In this document: piece by piece, positions 21,349-32,770 of the stretch
Layout: every line of letters begins with the position of its first letter
Position numbering within the stretch: the stretch's first letter is position 1
Source: Steinernema hermaphroditum
Lineage: Eukaryota; Nematoda; Chromadorea; Rhabditida; Steinernematidae
Reading direction: 5' to 3'
Assembly: GCA_030435675.1 (NCBI GenBank)
Contig: JAUCMV010000006.1
Location: forward strand, 248,001 to 312,000
DNA length: 64,000 nucleotides
Notes under the pieces: model-generated
What the model was told of the DNA's origin: nothing
Database searches by the model: none
What the model saw: only the letters and a program-made list of their open reading frames with translations
Program-made: the position numbers and the translations under genes

Positions 21349-24300
21349 TCATAATTCCGACAGATATTCCATGGCTAGCCTCATACTTCGCACACGTATT
21401 CTGTTGAAGTCGATTTGTTTATCTTGACTAATAGCGGCAACCATATCCCAACGTTCTCTTAAATCTCGTTCTGAATGGGAGCTTCATATAAATCACGGGA
21501 GCCGCTGCTTACTGAATTCCTCGTGTTTTGGGTTATTTACAGCAGGTATCTGAGGCTCCTGCAATTCCTCATGGACCTCTTCGTCAGCAGCTGCCTGCAC
21601 CTCGGCAACGTCTGGAGCTTCATCCTGAAGAGGCTCGACTCTCAATCTCTCAGGCGGAGTGTCTTCAATTGGAATGATCTCTAGCTGTTGAAGATAGTCG
21701 TCGACAGTTGGAAATTGGTAATACGCGGAATTGTTCGCAGGTTCAGACGAGTCGTCCGTTGAGAAAGAGGAATGTTGCTCGAGCGGGTACTCTTCGGTGT
21801 CGAGGAGGAATTCCAAGCGACCACGCCACTTCTGAGGCGCATCGTTTCGAACGTACTTGGATCGGAGATTTCGCCAGGCTTTCCAAGCTAACGTTTCGTT
21901 TGCTGAAATCGGGAAAGAAACATCACATTCGAAGCACAATTAGAAAATAGCAATGATGAACTTTTTGTTGCATATTTAACTGTTTTACTCACCTGTAGGA
22001 TGCTTCTCGTGCAATACAACCATGATGTTATCCCAAGCTATTTTAGCTTCATCCTTTAATTCCTGTGGGGAACTCAAGTTGTCGGCATTGATCGAGTAGA
22101 CTTCTTGATAGGAGCTTATTTGTTCAACTAATGTGTCCAGTGCTTCGTGGCCACATCGATGCAACAAGCTCACCTCCTTGAGATTTGGATGGGGCTGCAC
22201 CTATGTCATCTTTGAGCGATTTTGCACACTTATTGACCTTACCATTCTCTTTAACTTTTTCTGAATACGTGCTCGGGAATTTTCCTCATAACTTGTGCCG
22301 CGGTCGATTACTTCTGACGAGATTAACATCTGGTGTAGCTTATCTGCGGTCACTGAAACGGAAAGGATGAAGTGGAGGAGAAGGATCGTGTTCACCTTGC
22401 GGATGCTTCTCGATCATGACCTGCACAACCTCTTTCCACGCAATGCGTGCTGCAGTCGACCAGTCATCTATAGGGAGAAATTCATCAAATTCAACATCAG
22501 TAAGCTCCACGTGTCTCTGGATTTCTTTTGCTAGATCAGCAGCCTAAATAAAAGAAGTAAAATATGCCCCTGCAGCTTTAAACTCACCAGGTCTCTGGAC
22601 GTAAGCTGAAGCGTTCTCTTACGCGCACCACTGTTTATCGGTGACTCGTCTGAGACTGAGGAAGCTAAAGGCAAACCCCGAACGATGGGTTTCACCTAAA
22701 TTTTTCTAAAAGAAATTTCGAAAGGGCCTGCCTACAGGTTTTGTTCTGATGCTTATTCCGCTCGTCATAGACTGGACAGTAATTCCAGGAATGCTTGTGC
22801 GAGAAGTTGCCGAGCTGGAGGTCGACGCATTATCGGGACATGGCGAAAGTGATTCGCTACGTTCCTAAGACAGAAAATGCGTTCATCGTGAAGCTCAATA
22901 TCGGAATTGACATACACTGCCGTCAAGCGGGTAAGCGAAGCGCTCCGACTCGAGGTTTCTCCAGGTGTTCCACATGAGTGTGTCGGATACTAGAACGAAA
23001 ACATCAATAGTTTCATTTACTTGATGAATTAACTCGGCTTTGCAATTCACAGAGCATATTTAGGTACCTAACATGAATGCATGAAATAATTGAAACACGG
23101 CAGCTGTCGTTCAGCTATTCACATAGGTATATCTCGCATGATGATCTCCGCTCCATGGTCATATTTTCCGTTATCATCATTCATGTTTAACTTCTCCTAT
23201 TAACTCACCGCCTACGTATAGCTTCTTCATTTGAATAGCTACTTCCTTCCACTCGGCGTACGCTTTGGAATTCATTAGTTCGGGAGAGAGAATATTTCGC
23301 GCGTCTTCTTTCATCAGATTCGAATACTTTTGCGCTTGCACTGCAAGTGATCGACGCTAAATGACGAAGATATTTATATATTATAAATGGTTGGTTCCCT
23401 ACAAAAGCAGAATCATCCAAGTTCAAAGAAGAGCTGGTAGTGGAGGTAGGCTCCTCGCTATTAGAAACTTCAGAGCTTGTTGTTTCTTTTTGTGAAGGAC
23501 TCTCGGATGTGTCCGTAGTGGACGTTAACGTATGTTGCCTCCACGATTTAGAGCTTTTTATGCTTGTCAACAACTTGTCGACTTCTTTAGTCACCTCTCC
23601 CTGAATGGTCTTGATTTCTGGGGGCACCAGAAATTCATTCAGGAAAGTTAACTTGTTGCTCCACTTCTTAGGACACACATGGCTGTTCCAATCTTTTTTC
23701 TTCCCGTTCCATAAGGCCGCTGCTTTCAGATACTTTTGCCGAAGAGCGATCCATGTCTTCCAAGCTGTGGCCCGGTGCACTAAATGCAAAGATATGTAGT
23801 TGCATGTTGTGCTGTGAGCACGTACCCAAAGGGTACTTGACGTGGACAATACCCATAACGCTGTCCCACATATTCTTACGCAGAGAGTCCATTACAATAG
23901 GAAAGTTCATGTTTTCCAATGGCCAGAGGTCAGGGTAGTTTCTGATTTCCTGCGCAACCATCTCGAGATATCTGTGGCCGTATGTTCTGTAGCATGGTCG
24001 GCGTGAAGTGTACATTTCCAAGTCTCCTTCTTCAGTTTCTGAGTCGATCTGCAATGCAACAGAGTTTCGCTAGTTGAATGAAATAGTAGGAGTTTCTCAG
24101 CTGTGGTCCCCTTGCAAGTTAATTGCATTAGTAGAGTTGCTTTTGGTACTTTCTATCATCTATGTTAGATCACACCTAGAAAAGAAATATCGGCTACTTA
24201 TCGCTCCGGCATGCACGAAGCGATGGTGCTACTTTCATCGTTCTTATCGAGTTTAAAGACAAACAAGCATGGTCTTGACCTATGGTAACAATTCTCTCGT

Positions 24301-27300
24301 TATGCTGTAAAATGCAGAAAAAAATTGGGGGGTCACCACAACCACATTAAATCGCGTAAAGAGCTGCGGTATACCAGATGATAGTCTCAGCAAAACAAAC
24401 GAAGTAAATGGAGTATCGTTTGTGGATGCCTTTTCCTTTTCATTTTCCTTTCCCTTAAGCCCTTCCTTTTCTTAAATGAATTTAAGCCAAGAAATGCTAT
24501 AGACTTCAAAAAAAATTCGATTGATGTAAATAACCCAGATCCCGAGATCATTCCACCACATTCAGATCAACTACGACAGCCAGAGAGTGCCATCTTCTTA
24601 TCTTCTTAACCCGAGGACTCTGTTCGCTAGAGACACTACGATAAACCTCCAACCGTGTGTCAACACATGACAAAAACTTCTTTTTCTGCTAGAATAGGCA
24701 ATTGGACCTTATTTACTCGGTCCGCACTCAACGGTCACAATAATCATGGACATTTAAATCAGAAATGAGATCGAAAAACGAGCAAAGGGGCCACTGCAGA
24801 GAAGCGCTGCCTAAAGAACGACGACAGAATGGAACCGAAGTCAGCAGCGGCTCGGCCTCTAAAAGTCCGATTCATAAAATCATCGATTATTTTTGATCCG
24901 CTGATGTCTGCCACCACACAAAAACTTACTGGATCAGACCAGTTGTCAACGTAGGGATCCATAAATGCCAGTTTGTCATCCCAGTGTCCTGTATGATATT
25001 CAGCGTCGTCCATTGATCGCTTCCTTTCGATGAATCCCGCACGAAGGTACTTCCAAGCGAACCAGATACTGTCCAGTTTAACTGAAACACCTTTATTAAA
25101 TATTTTATGGCGTTAGTAACTTTACCTCGCGGGAACTGATGGACCATGACCTTCATGATGGCAACCCAAGCCTCCCGACCTTCCTCGGGTAAATCACGGT
25201 ATGAGACAAGAGGTCCGATGTCCAGTTTGTAAAATTCGGGATATTTTTCTACTTCGCTGATCAGAAGTTCGAGTGTGTAATATCCTCCGGCCCCCGGGAT
25301 GTCGCGGGATGGCGGCGCTAGATGCGGTTCGACATCCGGAGGCGATAGTTCACGCTGTTCGACAGCTTTAGAAACCCTCGATCTTTTCTTCTGGGAAGTA
25401 CTTCCCTGGTGACCTTGTGCAGGGGGAACGTAATCCTCATCCTCTTCTCGGTCTCGACGGCGGCGTTTGCGGATTGTGGGAGATAGGTCAGTATTTTCTT
25501 CTTGGTCCGGTATGTCAGGTTCATACTAAAGATATGCACCAATAACTTCGGCTGGAAAAACAAAAAAAAAGGAATATTTGACGACGAAATATGTATTTAT
25601 TTTAAAATTTGGCTTTCTAAGACCTTCTCACATTTCTGCTTACCGCCTCCTCATTGGAGCCTGAAGTATTCCAGCAAGCACTTCCACGGATCCGCGACAA
25701 CATATCTTCTACTGGATCGGCGTCCCTTTCCGTTAGTTCCTCTTCCTTTTGGTCAATGTGGATTATCTGCAAGAAGCGCAATTGGGAACATGAAATAAAC
25801 AGGACTTTGAAGAAAGGCAGGCACTCGGTGTTGCCTCGCCCGGACCGGCATCGTGGGAATGGCGTGCTGAGGCACCGACTCGTACTTTTCTTTTTGGAGA
25901 GAACATTGTACGCTCTCTTATATGTAAAGACAACGGTGGGGCGGAACACGCGACTGAGCCAATCACAGCATTCCTAGAGGGAGGCAAAAGGTGACAACGG
26001 CGGACACAAGGATTGGTCCCTGGGATATGCGAGTCAATTGTTATGAGAAAGAAAAGAAAGCGCACTTCAGCGAAGATAGCACATCTATTCAAAGCTCAAC
26101 TTAAATGTAGACGAAAGAACAAAATACATCAATGATAAGAGGAATAAACGATCTCCATACCTGTGGCAATAACCCTCATTGAAGGAGGAAAATCTTTTTA
26201 AATTTCCTCTACAATTAATCCCTCATAGCTTACTCGATTTTGTAAAGCAATGTTGTTTGCATTTTGACTGCAAACCATTTTTTCGACTGGATTCAGTTTT
26301 TTTGGATGTAGCTTCGATTGAGTTTGTATATTAACCCTGAACACAAAAAAAACGATAAGGGCTTTAGTACCATTTTCAAAAATCACTTTTTCTCCATATG
26401 TTCGAGGAGAATGATGATTTGCATACGTACGTGGGCGTACATTGTACAAAGCGAGTAGCTTCGTGCTCAGCTAAGAGACTACGAGAATGGCACGAACGTC
26501 TCGCGTCTGCTGGTCGCATGTGAGCAAGTGTGAAGAGAAGCCATCAAGAAGCGTTTTTAGAATTACTTGCACAGGGCAAGTATCACATGACAAGCATTTT
26601 GGACATTTTTTTCAGGTTTTGCGACGGTGACTTTATCTTACGGTCACTTTATGATTTAAAAAGCTTTCGCGGATTTTCGCACATCGAAAACAAGCTAGGA
26701 TTGGCTCACTATGGATTTATTGTTTAATCACAACAGTGACAAATAGAAAACATCAATATTTATTTAACGTCGTAGATCAGGTTCACATCACCCCTGAACG
26801 ATGCTTAGAATAGATGACGCTCAACGTTGTTTTTCGAGTTAATCATCCTAACTTAGCTTAAAACACAAACACGTAATTGCGAACCACGGGTACTTAAAGT
26901 AAAATAGAGTATCAAGATGTGATATGTTGGTGCAAAAATGAAATTCTTACTGGGCGGCATTTACAAAAATAGGGAAAGAGGGAGATATGTTGTGATCAAT
27001 ATCGAGCACGGCAGAGGCAAAACATGCGAAAGTTTACGGTATTTAGCGAAAATGCGCATTTTATAGCGAAACAAAAGAAATAAAAGACGATGCGACACTT
27101 ATATCTCCACGTACCTCAGGATTCCAACCATCTTCGTGAGTTGCTTTGTCAGTAATCGCTTCATTTTGAATCGTCCGACTACACGACGGGAAACACCCAT
27201 CTAGGAAGTTCAGCTGCTCCTTCCATTCATGGCTAGCATATTCGTTTTTCCTCATATAATCTTTGCGTATATTCCGCCAATATTGCCAAGCCAGCGCTTC

Positions 27301-27685
27301 GGTGACTAAATCGAATGTTGCTCAGCGGTAACCAACGAATCTCAAAGTTACCTGAACCGAGACGTCCGTGAAGGCTTTTCATAACCCTATTCCATGCTTG
27401 CTTCGCCGTCACATCTATCTGTGCGGGAGTGGAAAAGTCTTCCGTGTCGATTGTGTACAATTCAGGAAATTTGCGTATTTCCCCAACGAGCAGTTTAACA
27501 CTATCCAACATGTTAACCTGAAAAACGACTCACTCGGCATCGTCAGCACGCTAAACGAATGAAAAAAGCACAGCGAAAAGGGTTACACAAGCGACGCTAT
27601 TGATTATATGCACATGCTGTAACTAACCGCAGCTGCCTCTCCATAAGCGGCACTAATTGGAAGTGTCGCCAGCCGCCGCAGGTGC
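21349..27685 (-). CDS. Six-MADF plus BESS-like protein (gene E/C), 5' end incomplete
   Basis: Seventeen exons in one frame, right to left: 27685-27628, 27517-27352, 27305-27115, 25766-25644, 25525-25126, 25081-24930, 24048-23826, 23779-23403, 23356-23209, 22989-22916, 22864-22736, 22695-22588, 22543-22396, 22352-22243, 22200-21993, 21902-21513 and 21470-21349, about 1,040 residues. The MADF second halves include ALAWQYWRNIRKDY, IWFAWKYLRAGF, TAWKTWIALRQKY, LMWNTWRNLESER and LAWKAWRNLRSKY. The second half of the fifth domain (22352-22243) has lost the AWxxxR core and looks degenerate. The last exon is the BESS-like tail (RDLRERWDMVAAISQDK). Joining 27115 to 25766 keeps frame across a 1.35 kb intron. 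The right part lacks its own tail and the left part lacks its own start, so one gene is favoured, though two remain possible. No start ATG was found. Confidence 0.65.
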
Positions 27686-28403
27686 CTGGCTTATTAGAAT
27701 ACGGAGTTATGCACAGCTCAGCGACAAGGCAAATGACGAGTGTACAGCTCTTAGAAAAAGTGAAAACATGGGGCGCCGTTGCAAATAAACGCTTGCGACG
27801 TAAACAACTGCCATCTGTTTTTTTTTTGGGTTTTCCACAATACCCAGTCGATTGTGAATGTTCGGTCGTTCGTTTCGGATCGATAAGACGTGAGTTTTCC
27901 ACCTTTTTTTCGCATCTATGTGGGAGTCGGCGTACACATTTGTGAGAAATGTATCATTTGCCCAACGGAGAACACAGAGAGGCAACAAAAGCAATATATT
28001 GATAAAAAGAGCGAATGGAACCAACTGGACCCGGCAACACTCATTAGTATAATGAGACGAATATTTTCTCCTCCATATGACAACGCATAAGAACGAATAT
28101 TCTAAATCAATCCAAAGTATAGCTTTGGTAACTGCCTTTAAGCTAAATAAGTCCGAATATGAAAACGCCACATAGTTGATCCGGCTTGCCATTCAAGCTG
28201 AAGCTATTCAGGGATGACTAAGGCTCATTAAGTAAGTGCCACCATATATATCTTCTCATGCCGGTTGTGCACTGCATACTCGACAGATGTTCTTAATACA
28301 AAAATGCTTTATTGCACCACTTTAATGAGCATTAACAACGACAATTACGAAATACATTATTTACGAGAACATCGAAAATTTCAATATGCAGATCAAACTA
28401 AAT

Positions 28404-30001
28404 TTAAATCTCGTCGTAGGCATTATTCAACGTTCGAATAATGTTCGCTTTGAACTTGGCGATGTTCTCCTCGGCATTATGTGAGGTCGCCAATTTCATG
28501 AAGGCATGTTCTAAGTTGCGGCCTAAATAATTTGGATATTAGTTGACTAAAGATTAAGGAACTAACGGAATGCATCGTCAGGATCACTAGCCGGCTGAGC
28601 AGGTTGGACGGACGTTGGATTAGGTCGAGCAACGCTTTGTCCGGGACGTTGGATGATACGAGGTGTCGATGAAGCGATCGGACGACGGAGCGGCCCTCCA
28701 GTGATAGCCTGTGCGGGACGTCTGGGATGTTCTTGAAGAGCTGAGTGACGCGCAGAAAGCGACTGAATGTCGACGATGTCGGGCTGGCGTCTCTGGGCAA
28801 CTCTCTGTCTACTGGGAGAAATCAGTGGTGGCATGTTGTTAGGACCAAAGAGGCGTGGAGGTGACGGTGGGGCAACACTTCCAACGGGAGAGAAGTCGCC
28901 CATAATGTCGACATAGTCCTCACCAACGGAGTTCTCGTTGTAGTTAATTCGGACAGAGGCACCACTGGAACGAGTCTTGCGCTTGGGTTCACCGTCAGCG
29001 GAATTGGACTCGTTGTTGATGGCACTGGTAGCCTGTCGCTTCTTGCTCTGATTAAGAAAGGCCAGCGCGTCCTTATATTTCGCCGGACAGCGGGTATTGT
29101 AAGAGCTCCGAAGATTACGGTAAGCTCGCCAAGCTTTGCGAGAACAAGCTAAAAACGGATGCCTGTTTATGTGGCTCATTTGCAAATTGTTGATCAGATT
29201 TAGGTAACATATCCTGCTCTTATTAAGTCTGTTATTGCGCAACCGCTAGAAACATACCTCCGTTGTATGTCTTCTGCAGATTGCGAATGATGGAATCCCA
29301 AATGGCTTGTGCTTCTTCCGGTAGATCGTCAGTCGTGGGGTGGTCCTTCATGTAGTCATAGTCGTGAAAAACGGGATGCTTGGAGATCTCAGCAGCAAGG
29401 TCGATGATGATTTGTTCACCAAATTCCAAGGACAGAGGTCTTTCCTTTAATTCGGTGTATATTCCTTGCTTCTTTTCTATCAACTTACTGCATTATTTGC
29501 ACCTTCGGGCTTTGCCTGTTCTGCATCACGAGAGCTTTGTTCACCGGAAAGCTGAGAATCTGTAAGGTTCTCAAGGAAAGGAATCTTTCCAATCCATTTC
29601 CAGGAAGACGACGGAGCCTTTTTGTTGCGGAGGTAGTGAATATATTTGTAGCGAACAGTCCGCCACGATCGCCAAGCCATGTCGTCATCCACTAAATGTG
29701 TAAAAATAATGCCTCATAAACTTTGAATTTTTTCAAACTTCAAACAGTATCTCAAATTCTCATTACTTAATTTGTCAGCTATAATCTGGAATTCCGCTCA
29801 CTTACACTCTGTTCCGTACTTGGCTTGCATAATCTCCATCACTTTAGCCCAATCCTGTGCGCCTTGTTCCGACAAACACGATACATCCGTATTCAAATTC
29901 AGATGTTGCTCGTAAATATTCGGGTATTTGCCGATTTCGTTGACTAACAGTTCAGCCGAATCCTTGAATCGGTTCGGCATTATCACTTTGCCATCACCCA
30001 T
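28404..30001 (-). CDS. Two-MADF plus BESS-like protein (gene D)
   Basis: Five exons, 30001-29806, 29691-29489, 29444-29258, 29148-28567 and 28522-28404, keep one frame and give 428 residues. MADF 1 is at about 12-105 (DSAELLVNEIGKYPNIY, then DDDMAWRSWRTVRYKY). MADF 2 is at about 138-230 (GEQIIIDLAAEISKHPVF, then RKAWRAYRNLRSSY). A Pro/Arg/Ser-rich linker follows, then the BESS-like tail at 390-428 (NLEHAFMKLATSHNAEENI). The introns inside the domains and before the tail are phase 1. The intron between exons 2 and 3 is phase 0 and only 44 bases. The start ATG follows TTTTTTAG by eight bases, a strong spliced-leader acceptor. This gene and gene F point away from each other across 2.8 kb. A nuclear, DNA-binding role is inferred from family. 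Confidence 0.8.
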
Positions 30002-30692
30002 GTTGATATCTAAAAAACGAAGATAAAGAGCGCGCAAAACAACTGCGCAAGCGGCCGATCGATCGCGTTGACATCCCGAAAGAACATTTGCTTATTGTGC
30101 CTTCGCGTGCCGATCAGAAGAGGTGAAATTTTGGCGCGCTATGGTGCGTCTGGGACGTTTTATGCGTTTGCACTTTTGGCCACAAGAACGGAACTGTCGC
30201 ATGTGGAAAAGGGTTGTAGCGCTGATGAGCGTTCTGTCGGGGAGCAACCAGAGGACTGTATAAGCTGATGTCAGTTGTGCCCGACTACAAGACGGGGTAC
30301 AATCGGATATACCGGCGAGTTTGCTAGCATCAAAACAGCAATCTTTTTTCTTTGGTCATAGGCTAATCTTCATTAAATTGAGAACGCCACGGAAAAGCGA
30401 ACAGTTTAGAATTTTTATCGGGACAGAGAGAATGAGCAGCCTTTACCGTTGAAAAGTACAAAATAGAATGCAGATAGGAGTGTTGACCGCGACGACAGAT
30501 GTTGCACTTTTCCGTCGCGCATAATGAATAAAGGGCTGGGCCGTACCTTCCGTAGAAGACAGCCATAAATGTTTCGAAAACGAGCGAAAACAAATTCGAA
30601 AACTGCGGCACACTGTCTTTTACTATACTTTAAGTAAGTAATTTGATAAAATCGAAGAATACAGAGCATAGCAATATGATTTTAGAGCTCAT

Positions 30693-31024
30693 TGAAGCAC
30701 GCGACAAGGCACTGATTCTAGCTACAGTTGTAATTGACAGATACTTGACCAGCGGCGATATTTGTCACATTTGGTCGAATGTGCTAGCGTCATGATTAAT
30801 ACCGCATAGATCCCCAACCAGAGTTACGTAATGTTCTGTGCAGAAATTGAGAATAGGGCAAGGGGAATCCACAAAATAAGAGTGAACGTGGATCAATTGA
30901 TCGGCGAAAGGAAAGCGCGAGTGCCACCAAATTGTTGTGACTACGCATGCAAACGACTGCGCGTCCACTCACATCCGATTGCGAAACCGTAAAAAGGTTT
31001 GCAAGTAGCGCCATCTATGCGAGA
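30693..31024. repeat. Direct repeat in the divergent region, copy 1
   Basis: It shares ordered words with 31247-31578, for example GAGAATAGGGCAA, GGATCAATTGATC, TGTGACTACGCATGCAAACG and GCGAAACCGTAAAAAGGTTT. Same orientation; diverged by substitutions and small gaps. No coding pattern is preserved between the copies. Confidence 0.7.
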
Positions 31025-31246
31025 CCTGTCACGATTCGTGTCTCATCATGACTTTTGTCTCATAGGACATGCCGACAAAGGCTAGAACATCTGGTGTAAA
31101 AGTGGGCGGCCTGGGTCACACTTCTCATATGTCTGTTTGTGCCATACAATCGCGCGATTGCTCATCATCATCAGTTACCAATAAACACAATGTGAGCGAC
31201 GGTCGGCTTATGAGAGCAATCCGCACAATTATTTTACAAATCATCC

Positions 31247-31578
31247 GTCGAAGCAAACGACAAGGCAATAATTCTACCTGCAGTTGTAATTGACAAAAAC
31301 TTGACTAACTGCGACATGGCTCACATTTGATGAAATGTGCTAACGTCGTTGTTAATACAAATAGATCGCATACCAGAACAGGTAGTGCAGAAAGTGAGAA
31401 TAGGGCAAAGGGAATCCACAAAACAAGGGTGAAGATGGATCAATTGATCAGCCAAGAGAAACCGCGAGTCAAAGAGCCTGTGCCGCCAAATTATTGTGAC
31501 TACGCATGCAAACGAGTCACAGCCGAATGCGAAACCGTAAAAAGGTTTGCAAGCAGCGCCACCTACTGTGAGACCAAT
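31247..31578. repeat. Direct repeat in the divergent region, copy 2
   Basis: Second copy of 30693-31024, about 0.55 kb to the right. The open frame read through this copy is not open in copy 1, so conservation is unlikely to reflect protein coding. Confidence 0.7.
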
Positions 31579-32770
31579 CTGAAAACTCATCACAATGTCG
31601 CTTTGTTCTGCAAAGTGCAATATCTTCACTCAATGCAGACATTTAGTGAAACCAGCCTTTCTGCAAACAAGCCGATATCATTAAATTTTTATCGGATTAT
31701 GCATTCGAAAAGGCTGCCCCTATGAAGAATACTGGAAAGTACGACCGTATTCGAAATGATTAATCCCAACGGTGAATCAACATGAGATAGTCGTGAGTCG
31801 ACAATGAAAGGATGAATCTGGCTCGCAGACGAATCTGAATGATTGCTTCGCCACTGTGGTGACTATCTTGTGGACTATTCCCAGCTCACCAAAATTTCCG
31901 GATTAGGTCTTCTACGTAACACTCATCAATACCTGATGAATCTAATGCCATTCTCTATCGCTTCGTTTCTTTAAAATACGGATCAAATTACGGCTGCGGC
32001 AGACATGGAAACAAGTGTCTTCTCTAAAGCCCACGTGGGACTTCAGAAAACCTTCAATCTGTTTTCCAATTACTGTTGTCGGAACTACCGTATTTCGAGA
32101 AGAAAACATTGAGTCTTTCATGGTTGAAATATATGGTGTGTACCTACTGTAGGTTGCAAAAATGAGACCTGTTATTCGCGTTCGCCGTCTTGTTTACATC
32201 TGACTTCTGCAAGCCATAAATAGACGAAATCTGTTTTCTTGTTTACGTCTCGGCTTTCGCAAGGTACCATCCCGACGCAAACATCTTCGTTGAATTCCTC
32301 GCCTCCGGGATTATGGATTTCGCGCCAAAGCTAGCTGGCGATTTCGTAAACAGCGTCAGGCGATCGAGTGTCGCCTGCTTGCAGCACGCCAGCCGCCCCT
32401 TTCGGGAAGACCCTGCGCCGCCGCCACGAGCCCTTCCTGCAATCGATTCCCGCCGTCGCCCTCCTTCGCACTTCATTTGCATGCCATCGCGCACTTCCCT
32501 TCATTGCTGATAAGACTCCCGAGCGTGAAACTCTTAAGGATGAACCTTATCTTATCGATTTTCCAGATATGGAACCACCTGTTGAGCCATATCCGGCTTA
32601 TCAACCAAGTTCGCTTCGCAGAGATTCTGGCAGCTCCCGAGATGGATCCATATTGGATGTGGTCGGCGATTCCGACGATGAGAGCCCGCCGGTTACTGTA
32701 AGGGCATTTGAAGAGTATCCTACAGAAAAGCGAGGTTTAGTATCAAAACCGCAAGAATCTTCCGGTACTT

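Larger units (their letters stand above)
30002..32770. other. Divergent intergenic region between genes D and F
   Basis: The two arms of the MADF array diverge here, so it should hold promoters for both. It contains a direct repeat (30693-31024 and 31247-31578). An open frame at about 32520-32768 has the acidic Ser/Pro-rich look of a MADF linker (PPVEPYPAYQPSS) but runs out of frame into gene F. No other gene is supported. Confidence 0.5.
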
